Shown piece after piece: positions 1-6,776 of a DNA stretch of 64,000 nucleotides. This stretch comes from Alcanivorax hongdengensis A-11-3 (GTDB lineage Bacteria > Pseudomonadota > Gammaproteobacteria > Pseudomonadales > Alcanivoracaceae), in contig NZ_AMRJ01000013.1 in the NCBI RefSeq assembly GCF_000300995.1, forward strand, positions 35,579-99,578. The letters are read 5' to 3'. The position numbers and the translations under genes were made by a program. Position 1 is the first letter of the stretch. Each line of letters starts with the position of its first letter. The notes beneath the pieces were generated by a model. It had not been told where the DNA came from. It worked only from the letters and a program-made list of their open reading frames with translations, and did not search any database.

Positions 1-1335
1 CTGAACAGCCTGTCCAGTGACGGCTACCGGGACAACAATGAAATCCGCCAGCACAACGCCTTTGCGGACCTGCGCTACCAGGGCGATGGCATGAGCGCCT
101 ACCTGAGCGCCGGCGGCTCCCACCAGGAACAGGGGTTGCCCGGTGGTCGCACGATCAGTGCCAGCCAGAACCAGTATCAGGATGACCCCACCGGCACCAA
201 CACGCCATTCGATGATGCCGAGCAGGACAACTACTGGGTGATGCCCGGCCTCAGCGTCCAGCTACCCGGCCACAATGCCCTGACCCTGGATTTCAGCCGC
301 CGCCACCAGACCCAGGACTACCGCTATGTATCCCTGGCCAGCCAGGGCAAGACCACCGTGGATAGCTACAGCGTAGCGCCCAAACTCAACGGCCAACTGG
401 CCACCGGGCCGGTGGTACATAACTGGACACTGGGTTTTGACCTGCATGACTACGACTACCAGAGCCGTGCCAGCTTTGGTGACCGGGATCTGGACCAGAC
501 CGAGCGTGCCTGGTATCTGCATAACCTGATGGCCCTGGGCAGCCACTGGTCGGTGAGTGCCGGTGCCCGACGCCTGGACAGCACCCTCAGTGGCGATGGC
601 ATGCGCAACGAGCAGGACGGCGAAATGTACGAAGGCGGCGTGCGCTATACCATTGACGGCGGCCTGGCTTTCTTCGCCGGGGCCCAGCGCAGTGTGCGCA
701 TTGCCAACGTGGACGAGCTGAGTCCCTTCAACCCGCCCATCGATCCGCAGACCGGCCATACCTACACCGCCGGGGCCAGCTGGGCCCAGGGCCGACAACA
801 CTCGACCCTGACCTTCTGGCGTGCCCAGATCGGTAACGAAATTGTTTACGACCCGATCACCGGCACCAACCGCAACCTGGACGATGACACCCGCCACCAG
901 GGCATCAGCCTCAACTCGCGCTGGAAGCTGGACAAGGACCTGGCACTGACCATCAATGGCAGTGTGCAGCAGGCGCGCTTCGACGGCGGCAGCTATGACC
1001 GCAATGATGTGCCGCTGGTACCTGAATCCACCCTGCAACTGATCGCCGACTGGCAGGCCCTGCCATGGCTGTCCGCGCAGATTGCCCATCGCTATGTGGG
1101 CGCCCGCTACTACGACGGCGATCTGGCCAACAGCCAGGACAAGCTCGACAGCTATCGCACCACCGACCTGCAACTGACCACGCGCTATCGGGCACTTTAT
1201 CTGCAGGCCGGCGTCTACAATCTGGAAGGCAATCACTTCGCCGATTACGGCAGCTATAGCAGTTTCAGCGGCAACACCAGCCTCTACCCGCTGCCCGACC
1301 GGCATTATCTGGTCACCCTCGGCATGGAGCTGTAA
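1..1335 (+). CDS. TonB-dependent outer-membrane receptor, C-terminal part (5' end outside window)
   Basis: The frame is open from base 1, so this is the C-terminal part (about 444 residues) of a larger protein. Alternating amphipathic strands, tyrosine-rich turns, a receptor-like segment NVDELSPFNPP and a barrel-closing C-terminus (RHYLVTLGMEL) fit the beta-barrel of a TonB-dependent receptor, which imports metal chelates or cofactors across the outer membrane. The plug domain and TonB box are not in the window. Its TAA stop overlaps the ATG of the downstream cobalamin adenosyltransferase (TAATG), so the two are probably translationally coupled. That suggests a corrinoid substrate (BtuB-like role), but this is inference from context; an iron-chelate receptor is the alternative. 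Confidence 0.8.
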   Translation: MNSLSSDGYRDNNEIRQHNAFADLRYQGDGMSAYLSAGGSHQEQGLPGGRTISASQNQYQDDPTGTNTPFDDAEQDNYWVMPGLSVQLPGHNALTLDFSRRHQTQDYRYVSLASQGKTTVDSYSVAPKLNGQLATGPVVHNWTLGFDLHDYDYQSRASFGDRDLDQTERAWYLHNLMALGSHWSVSAGARRLDSTLSGDGMRNEQDGEMYEGGVRYTIDGGLAFFAGAQRSVRIANVDELSPFNPPIDPQTGHTYTAGASWAQGRQHSTLTFWRAQIGNEIVYDPITGTNRNLDDDTRHQGISLNSRWKLDKDLALTINGSVQQARFDGGSYDRNDVPLVPESTLQLIADWQALPWLSAQIAHRYVGARYYDGDLANSQDKLDSYRTTDLQLTTRYRALYLQAGVYNLEGNHFADYGSYSSFSGNTSLYPLPDRHYLVTLGMEL

Positions 1336-1913
1336 TGACTGACAGGACCTCCGACAAGACCCGCATCAATCGCGTCATCACCCGCACCGGCGACCAGGGC
1401 ACCACCGGCCTGGCCGACGGCAGCCGGGTCAGTAAAACCCATCCGCGCATTCAGGCACTGGGCGAACTGGACGAGTTCAACAGCGCCCTGGGAGTACTGC
1501 GTGCCCGCGCACTGGATGAGGACCTGGACACGGTGCTGGAGCAGTTGCAGCAGCTGCTGTTCGACCTTGGCGGCGAACTGGCCATTCCCGGCCACCGTAC
1601 CGTCAACGATGACGACCTGGTGGAACTGGAGTCCCGTGCGGACACCTTCAATGCCCAACTGCCGCCGCTGAAGGAATTCGTGTTGCCCGGCGGTCACCCG
1701 GACGCCGCCTGGTGCCACCATTGCCGCACGCTGGCCCGGCGCTGTGAGCGCCAGTTGCTCATGCTGAATGACAACGACAGCGACGCGGTCAACCCGATCA
1801 GCCTGGCCCTGCTCAACCGCGCCTCGGACCTGCTGTTCGTCATGGCCCGGTTGCTAAACCAGCGCCACGAGCAACCCGAGCTGCTGTGGCAATCCCGCGC
1901 CGAGCGCAAATAA
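1335..1913 (+). CDS. PduO-type ATP:cob(I)alamin adenosyltransferase
   Basis: This 192-residue protein has the usual length of PduO-type adenosyltransferases, which transfer the adenosyl group of ATP to cob(I)alamin to give adenosylcobalamin in the cytoplasm. The N-terminal ATP-binding segment TRTGDQGTTGLADGSRVSK, the acidic motif ALGELDEFNSALG, and the C-terminal LNRASDLLFVMAR are hallmarks of the family. It starts inside the TAA stop of the TonB receptor gene. The pairing suggests an uptake-and-activation module for corrinoids. No B12 riboswitch can be assessed because the receptor start lies outside the window. Confidence 0.93.
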   Translation: MTDRTSDKTRINRVITRTGDQGTTGLADGSRVSKTHPRIQALGELDEFNSALGVLRARALDEDLDTVLEQLQQLLFDLGGELAIPGHRTVNDDDLVELESRADTFNAQLPPLKEFVLPGGHPDAAWCHHCRTLARRCERQLLMLNDNDSDAVNPISLALLNRASDLLFVMARLLNQRHEQPELLWQSRAERK

Positions 1914-1989
1914 GGAAACAATGTGCAGCAACTGCCTGCCGGGCCTCTGGCAGGCTACACTGGCCCTATCGATTCAGTGAAACGGCACC

Positions 1990-3348
1990 ATGGGCATTCG
2001 CAACAAGCTCTTCCTGATTTTTCTGGCCACCTTTCTGGTGCTGATTGCCGCTGGCAGCGGCTTCTCCTTCTATGCCTTCCAGCGCAGCCTCAACACCTAT
2101 CTGGATGAGCGCCAGCAGGCCAAGGTGGAGCGGCTGGCCGATCACCTGGGCATGCTCTACAGCCAGAGCGGTAGCTGGGAATTCCTGCTGCGCAACCCCC
2201 GCCAGCTCAAACGCCTTTATATCCTGGCTGGCGACCGTGACGAGGACGACAAGACCCGCGGCCTGCACCATCTACAATTACTGGGCGAAAACAAGCGCCC
2301 GCTGCTGGGCCCACCGGCCCCGCCCGGCCCGCCAGGAATGCGCATTGAAGTACCGGTTCATGCCGGCCACCGGACCGTGGGCTGGCTCACCTACCCCAAC
2401 CAGGATGCCATCCGCGACAAGCTGGACCAGCGCTTCATGGGCCGGCAAGTGGATTTCGGTATCTGGATGCTCAGTGTCGGCCTGGCCCTGTCACTGCTGG
2501 TTTCCTGGTTGCTGGCCCGGCACCTGGTGGCGCCCATCCTGGCCCTCTCCCGGCACACCCGGCACCTGCAGGAAGGCCATTACCGGGAGCGTCTGGAAAG
2601 CCGGCGCCGCGATGAACTGGGCACCCTCATTCACCAGGTCAACCAGCTGGCAGAGCGCCTGCAGCAGGGCCAGGCGGCCAGACAGCGCTGGTTTTCCGAC
2701 ATCGCCCACGAACTGCGCACCCCGGTGGCCATTCTGCAGGGGGAACTGGAGGCCCTCAGCGATGGCATCCGCCCGGTGAACCAGCAGGCCCTGGCCGGCC
2801 TGGAAGGCCAGGTGGCCCATCTCACCCACCTGATCAACGACCTGCACGACCTGGCCCTGGCCGATGGCGGCAACCTGCGTTATCACTTCACTGCGCTGGA
2901 CTTCAGTGCCTTGCTGGAAGACGCCCTGGACAGCTATGCCAGCAGTTTTGAGCTGCACGATATCCACTGTCAGACACAACTGATCGACCATTGTCCGATC
3001 CATGGCGACCCGGTGCGTCTGCGACAGCTGCTCGACAACCTGTTGCAGAACAGCCTCAAGTACACCCAGGCCGGCGGCAGCCTGACCGTCAGGCTGGCCG
3101 CCGACGGCAACCAGTGGCGCCTGACACTGGAAGACAGCGCCCCCGGCGTGCCGGATGACGCCCTGCCCAGACTGTTTGATTACCTCTACCGGGTGGACAG
3201 CTCCCGCAATCGCCGCACTGGCGGCTCGGGCCTGGGGCTGGCCATCTGTGATCGCATTGTCCAGGCCCACGGCGGCCAGATCCATGCTGCCCACAGCAAG
3301 CAGGGCGGTCTTCGTATCGACGTGCTGTTGCCCAGGGAGGCGCCATGA
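1990..3348 (+). CDS. baeS: BaeS-like membrane sensor histidine kinase
   Basis: The 452-residue kinase has an N-terminal membrane segment (about residues 8-30), a periplasmic sensor region, a second membrane segment (about 157-178), a HAMP linker, a dimerisation/phosphoacceptor box with IAHELRTP (His240), and an ATPase domain with N-box LLQNSLKYT and GSGLGLAI. The box sequence HELRTPVAILQGELEALSDG closely resembles E. coli BaeS as remembered. It overlaps the response regulator gene by an ATGA. A Spy-like gene lies just downstream, matching the BaeSR-Spy envelope-stress arrangement. Assignment to Bae rather than Cpx rests on these motifs and was not tested by phylogeny. Confidence 0.88.
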   Translation: MGIRNKLFLIFLATFLVLIAAGSGFSFYAFQRSLNTYLDERQQAKVERLADHLGMLYSQSGSWEFLLRNPRQLKRLYILAGDRDEDDKTRGLHHLQLLGENKRPLLGPPAPPGPPGMRIEVPVHAGHRTVGWLTYPNQDAIRDKLDQRFMGRQVDFGIWMLSVGLALSLLVSWLLARHLVAPILALSRHTRHLQEGHYRERLESRRRDELGTLIHQVNQLAERLQQGQAARQRWFSDIAHELRTPVAILQGELEALSDGIRPVNQQALAGLEGQVAHLTHLINDLHDLALADGGNLRYHFTALDFSALLEDALDSYASSFELHDIHCQTQLIDHCPIHGDPVRLRQLLDNLLQNSLKYTQAGGSLTVRLAADGNQWRLTLEDSAPGVPDDALPRLFDYLYRVDSSRNRRTGGSGLGLAICDRIVQAHGGQIHAAHSKQGGLRIDVLLPREAP

Positions 3349-4016
3349 GCCGCATTCTGATCGTGGAAGACGAACCTCGCCTGTCACAATTGCTGGCCGA
3401 TTACCTGGAGCACGCCCAGTACCAGACACAGCAGACCGACAGCGCCGAGCAGGCCGTCAAGCTGGCCGGCAGCGGCGAGTTCCAGGCCATGCTACTGGAT
3501 ATCATGTTGCCCGATGGCGACGGAATGGATGTCTGCCGGGCCGTGCGTCAACACAGCCAGCTGCCCATTCTCATGTTGACCGCCCGGGTGGACGAAGTGG
3601 ACCGGCTACTGGGCCTGGAGCTGGGCGCCGATGACTATATCTGCAAACCTTTCAGCCCCCGGGAGGTGGTGGCCCGGGTCAAGGCGGTACTGCGCCGGGC
3701 GAACCCGGAAAGCCCGTCCACGGAGACCGGCCTGAGCCTGGACAAGGACCGTTACGAAGCGGTCATTGCGGACCAGCGCATTGCCCTGACCGCCATCGAG
3801 TTTGCCCTGCTCGCCACCCTGGCCCGGCAGCCCGGCCGCATCTGGAGCCGCGACCAGTTGATGGATGAAATCTATCAGGATCACCGGGTGGTCTCCGACC
3901 GCACCATCGACAGTCACATCCGCAAACTGCGGCGCAAACTGGCCGAGGGCAGCCCCGACGACCACGACTGGATCGGCAGTGTCTACGGGGTGGGCTACCG
4001 GCTGGAGACCCCCTGA
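3345..4016 (+). CDS. baeR: BaeR-like OmpR-family response regulator
   Basis: This 223-residue regulator has a receiver domain (phospho-acceptor Asp52 in LLDIMLPDGDG, conserved Lys in DDYICKPFSPRE) and a winged-helix DNA-binding domain ending SDRTIDSHIRKLRRKL...YGVGYRLE. The stretch RLLGLELGADDYICKPFSPR is BaeR-like. Its ATG overlaps the kinase stop (ATGA), so the two are co-translated. It should be phosphorylated by the kinase and control envelope-stress genes. The Spy-like gene 117 nt downstream is an obvious candidate target. A specific DNA box was not identified. Confidence 0.92.
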   Translation: MSRILIVEDEPRLSQLLADYLEHAQYQTQQTDSAEQAVKLAGSGEFQAMLLDIMLPDGDGMDVCRAVRQHSQLPILMLTARVDEVDRLLGLELGADDYICKPFSPREVVARVKAVLRRANPESPSTETGLSLDKDRYEAVIADQRIALTAIEFALLATLARQPGRIWSRDQLMDEIYQDHRVVSDRTIDSHIRKLRRKLAEGSPDDHDWIGSVYGVGYRLETP

Positions 4017-4133
4017 TCCCCTCCGCTTGCGCCAGGGCATGCAATTTTCTTTCTCAATCGCTGCATAATGTTTGCACCCTTTGCGCCCATAGTGACAGCC
4101 AGATCATTCGCAATGTGCGTCAAGGAGAGCTTC

Positions 4134-4475
4134 ATGAAAAAAGTACTGATTGCCACCCTGCTGGTTGCCAGCAGCGCCGTCATGGCCGCCCCCGCCCCGG
4201 ACGACATGCCGCCCCCGCACGAAGGGCGCATGATGGAGCATATGAGTAAAAAACTGGAACTGACTGACCAGCAGCAGGCGCAGATTCAGGCCATCTTCAA
4301 GGCCCAGGGTGAAAAAATGAAAGCCCTGCATACCGAGACCGAAAGCAAGATCAACGGGGTTCTTAACGCGGAGCAGCAGAAGAAATTTGCCGAGATGAAG
4401 GAAAAGCGCAAGGCACGAATGGAAAAATGGCGTGAGAAACATCAAAAGCGCATGCAGGATCATGGCGACGACTGA
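4134..4475 (+). CDS. Spy/CpxP-like periplasmic protein
   Basis: This is a 113-residue small basic protein with a Sec signal peptide (MKKVLIATLLVASSAVMAA). A helical region follows with a ...LELTDQQQAQIQAIFKAQ segment and a second NAEQQKKFAEMKEKRKARM segment, the paired LTxxQ-type repeats typical of Spy and CpxP. Such proteins are periplasmic chaperones or stress regulators. The start was set at 4134, which has AAGGAGAG just upstream and gives the signal peptide, rather than at the in-frame ATG at 4068. It follows baeSR and ends in a strong terminator. Confidence 0.82.
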   Translation: MKKVLIATLLVASSAVMAAPAPDDMPPPHEGRMMEHMSKKLELTDQQQAQIQAIFKAQGEKMKALHTETESKINGVLNAEQQKKFAEMKEKRKARMEKWREKHQKRMQDHGDD

Positions 4476-4500
4476 GCGCTTTACGCTTCCCTGCCCCTAC

Positions 4501-4528
4501 AAAAAAGCCGGCACAAGCCGGCTTTTTT
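4501..4528. terminator. Bidirectional intrinsic terminator
   Basis: Arms GCCGGC and GCCGGC around ACAA, flanked by six A and six T, give a hairpin with a U-tract on either strand. It lies between the convergent Spy-like gene and aceF and can serve both. Confidence 0.9.
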
Positions 4529-4547
4529 GTCATTGAGACAGCCACTG

Positions 4548-6209
4548 CTACAACAGCGCCCGGCGCATATCCGTGAGCAAGTCCCGCAGATAAACACAGA
4601 ATCGCGCGGCATCAGCCCCGTCGATCACCCGGTGATCATAGGACAGGCTCAGCGGCAGAGTCAGACGCGGCTGGAATTGCTGGCCATCCCATACCGGCTG
4701 CATATCCGAGCGACTAACACCGAGAATCGCCACTTCCGGCCAGTTGACGATGGGCGTAAACCCGGTGCCGCCAATCCCGCCCAGTGACGAAATGCTGAAG
4801 GTACCGCCCTTCATGTCCGCCGGAGTCAGTTTGCGATTGCGGGCCTTTTCCGCCAGCTCGCCCATTTCCCGGGCGATCTCCTTGAGACCTTTACGGTCCG
4901 CATCGCGGATCACCGGCACCACCAGGCCATTGGGGGTATCCACCGCAATGCCGATATTGATGTAGTGCTTTTGGATCAGTGCCTCACCGCTCTTCTCCAG
5001 GGAGCTGTTGAAGTGCGGGAACGCCTGTAGCGCCGATGCGCAGGCCTTGACCAGGAAGGCCAGCATGGTCAGCTTGACGCCTTCTTTTTCCAGCGCCTTG
5101 TTCTGTTGCTTGCGGAAGGCTTCCAGGTCGGTAATGTCGGCCTGCTCATGCTGGGTCACATGGGGGATGGTCAGCCAGGAGCGAGTCAGGTTCTGGGCGG
5201 CCACCCGGCGCAGCTTGTTGAGCTCCACGCGCTCTATCTCACCAAACTGGCTGAAATCAATGTCCGGCAACGTCACCGCCAGACCATCGCCGGCGCTGGC
5301 CGCCGGTTGCTGCTCCAAACGCTGCTTGACCCAGGCATGAACATCTTCCTTGAGGATTCGGCTCTTGGGGCCAGAGCCACTGACCTGGGCCAGATCCACA
5401 CCCATCTCCCGGGCCAGCTTGCGCACCGCCGGGCCGGCATGGACCGCTTTTGACGTGCCGCCGGAGGATGCGGCTGCCTGGGGCGCCAGCGTTGTCGGGG
5501 TGTCGGTTGGGGCGGCAGCGTGTTGCGCGGCCGTTTCCTCCCGGGCCGGCGTCTTGTCCTGTTTGTCTTCTTTCGAAACGGACGGGGCTGCCGGCGCTGC
5601 CGCACCGGAAACCGACAGGGTCAACAGCACATCGCCGGTGCCCACCTTGTCACCGGCCTTGACCGCCAGGGATTGCACCTTGCCGGCCTTGGGCGCCGGA
5701 ATTTCCAGCGAGGCCTTGTCGGATTCCAGCACCACGATGACCTGCTCCGGTTCCAGGCTGTCACCAACGGCCACATTCACTTCAATGATCTCGGCAGCCT
5801 CGATATCACCAAGATCCGGCACGGTCACCGTTTCACTACCTGCCGACTCGCTTGGGGCCGACGCTTCCTGCTGCTTTTGTGCGGCCTCACCGGCATCGTC
5901 TTCTTGCGTTGGTGCCGGCGCCTCTTCGGCCTGTTGCGGCTGTTGATCCTGCGGCTTATCGGCCTGGTCATCCGCGGCGTCCACTTCCAGCAGATCGTCG
6001 CCTTCCTTGACCCGGTCTCCAACCTTGACCTTGATAGCGGTTACTTTGCCGCCCTGCGGGGCCGGCACCTCCACAGTGGCCTTGTCGGATTCCAGTACCA
6101 CAATGGTATCTTCGGCGGCGATGGTATCGCCCACCTTTACGCTGATCTCGATGACGTCAACAGGATCACTGCTGCCCACATCGGGAACATGAATCATGGT
6201 TTTAGCCAT
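4548..6209 (-). CDS. aceF: Pyruvate dehydrogenase E2, dihydrolipoyl acetyltransferase
   Basis: The 553-residue E2 transfers acetyl groups from E1-bound hydroxyethyl-ThDP to CoA. Two lipoyl domains are visible, with ESDKA lipoylation sites at Lys43 and Lys165, joined by Ala/Pro/Gln-rich linkers. Then come a peripheral-subunit-binding domain (AVRKLAREMGVDL...GPKSRILKEDV, about residues 262-300) and the catalytic domain with DHRVIDGADAARF near the C-terminus (His526). Two lipoyl domains match Pseudomonas-type E2 rather than the three of E. coli. aceE lies upstream on the same strand but 567 bp away, with a DUF559 gene and repeats between, so the usually tight aceEF junction is interrupted. No lpd is present. 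Confidence 0.97.
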   Translation of the reverse strand: MAKTMIHVPDVGSSDPVDVIEISVKVGDTIAAEDTIVVLESDKATVEVPAPQGGKVTAIKVKVGDRVKEGDDLLEVDAADDQADKPQDQQPQQAEEAPAPTQEDDAGEAAQKQQEASAPSESAGSETVTVPDLGDIEAAEIIEVNVAVGDSLEPEQVIVVLESDKASLEIPAPKAGKVQSLAVKAGDKVGTGDVLLTLSVSGAAAPAAPSVSKEDKQDKTPAREETAAQHAAAPTDTPTTLAPQAAASSGGTSKAVHAGPAVRKLAREMGVDLAQVSGSGPKSRILKEDVHAWVKQRLEQQPAASAGDGLAVTLPDIDFSQFGEIERVELNKLRRVAAQNLTRSWLTIPHVTQHEQADITDLEAFRKQQNKALEKEGVKLTMLAFLVKACASALQAFPHFNSSLEKSGEALIQKHYINIGIAVDTPNGLVVPVIRDADRKGLKEIAREMGELAEKARNRKLTPADMKGGTFSISSLGGIGGTGFTPIVNWPEVAILGVSRSDMQPVWDGQQFQPRLTLPLSLSYDHRVIDGADAARFCVYLRDLLTDMRRALL

Positions 6210-6213
6210 ATCC

Positions 6214-6642
6214 CTAACCTTTGCCAGTTGATTCCCCTCTCCCGCTTGCGGGAGAGGGGTCAGGGGAGAGGGCCGACAGCTGTTGAATTTGCTGGCGAAT
6301 ACTCTCCAGTACTGCCTGGGTTTCAGTCAGCACCTGATGATTCCAGAAACGTACGACTTCGTAGCCCTGATTCCGTAACCAGGCGTCTCTAATCTGGTCG
6401 TACTCCCGCTGCTCCTCATGCTGACCACCATCAAGCTCAATGATCAAACAATGTGAAGGCGACACAAAATCCACAATGTAGTTGCCGATGGGCTTCTGTC
6501 TCTTGAACTTGATACCCATGAAACGACCGGCACGCAGGTAATACCATAGCTTTTTCTCTGCCTCGGTTTGCCGACTACGCAGATCTCGTGCCCGTTTTGT
6601 TAAAGATCGACGAACGCGAAATACCTCTGACACATCACTCAT
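6214..6642 (-). CDS. DUF559 (very-short-patch-repair-like) endonuclease-fold protein
   Basis: The predicted product is 142 residues. RARDLRSRQTEAEKKLWYYLR, FKRQKPIGNYIVDF, LIIELDGGQHEEQREYD and YEVVRFWNHQV form the DUF559 pattern, related to Vsr and PD-(D/E)xK nucleases; the IVDF and ELDGGQH segments carry the likely catalytic acids. Start 6642 was chosen because AGGGAAG precedes it, while the longer frame to 6720 would begin inside a repeat. The C-terminal 15-20 residues (SPDPSPASGRGE) are encoded by hairpin repeat A. The gene sits inside the aceE-aceF spacer between inverted copies of that repeat, in the operon direction. Function is unknown; a repeat-linked nuclease is an inference. Confidence 0.85.
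   Translation of the reverse strand: MSDVSEVFRVRRSLTKRARDLRSRQTEAEKKLWYYLRAGRFMGIKFKRQKPIGNYIVDFVSPSHCLIIELDGGQHEEQREYDQIRDAWLRNQGYEVVRFWNHQVLTETQAVLESIRQQIQQLSALSPDPSPASGRGESTGKG
6234..6273 (+). repeat. Hairpin-tail repeat, copy A
   Basis: A perfect 12-bp hairpin (arm CCCCTCTCCCGC at 6234-6245, loop TT, arm to 6259) is followed by the tail TCAGGGGAGAGGGC. The tail points toward the DUF559 gene. It matches the reverse complement of copy B almost base for base, so A and B form an inverted pair. It overlaps the 3' end of the DUF559 reading frame. Confidence 0.9.
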
Positions 6643-6670
6643 TGCAATCTTCCCTGATTCAATGAAAAAG

Positions 6671-6710
6671 GCCCTCTCCCCCAGCCCCTCTCCCGCAAGC
6701 GGGAGAGGGG
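6671..6710 (-). repeat. Hairpin-tail repeat, copy B (inverted to A)
   Basis: The tail GCCCTCTCCCCCAG precedes the same 12-bp-arm hairpin (6685-6710, loop AA). The tail faces inward toward the DUF559 start, which is 29 bp away. With copy A it brackets a 477-bp segment. Confidence 0.9.
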
Positions 6711-6734
6711 AGAATCCCATCTCTCGGAAAGGTT

Positions 6735-6772
6735 CCCTCTCTTGCTTGCGGGAGAGGGACAGGGAGAGGGCT
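6735..6772 (+). repeat. Hairpin-tail repeat, copy C
   Basis: A less perfect hairpin (CCCTCTC...GGGAGAGGG, 6735-6758) is followed by the tail ACAGGGAGAGGGC. It lies directly after the aceE stop codon, back to back with copy B. It may also act as a hairpin at the 3' end of the aceE transcript. Confidence 0.85.
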
Positions 6773-6776
6773 GTTT

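Noticed and set aside
6642..6720. Longer start for the DUF559 protein at 6720
   Set aside because: The extra residues are encoded by hairpin repeat B, and a better ribosome site precedes 6642.
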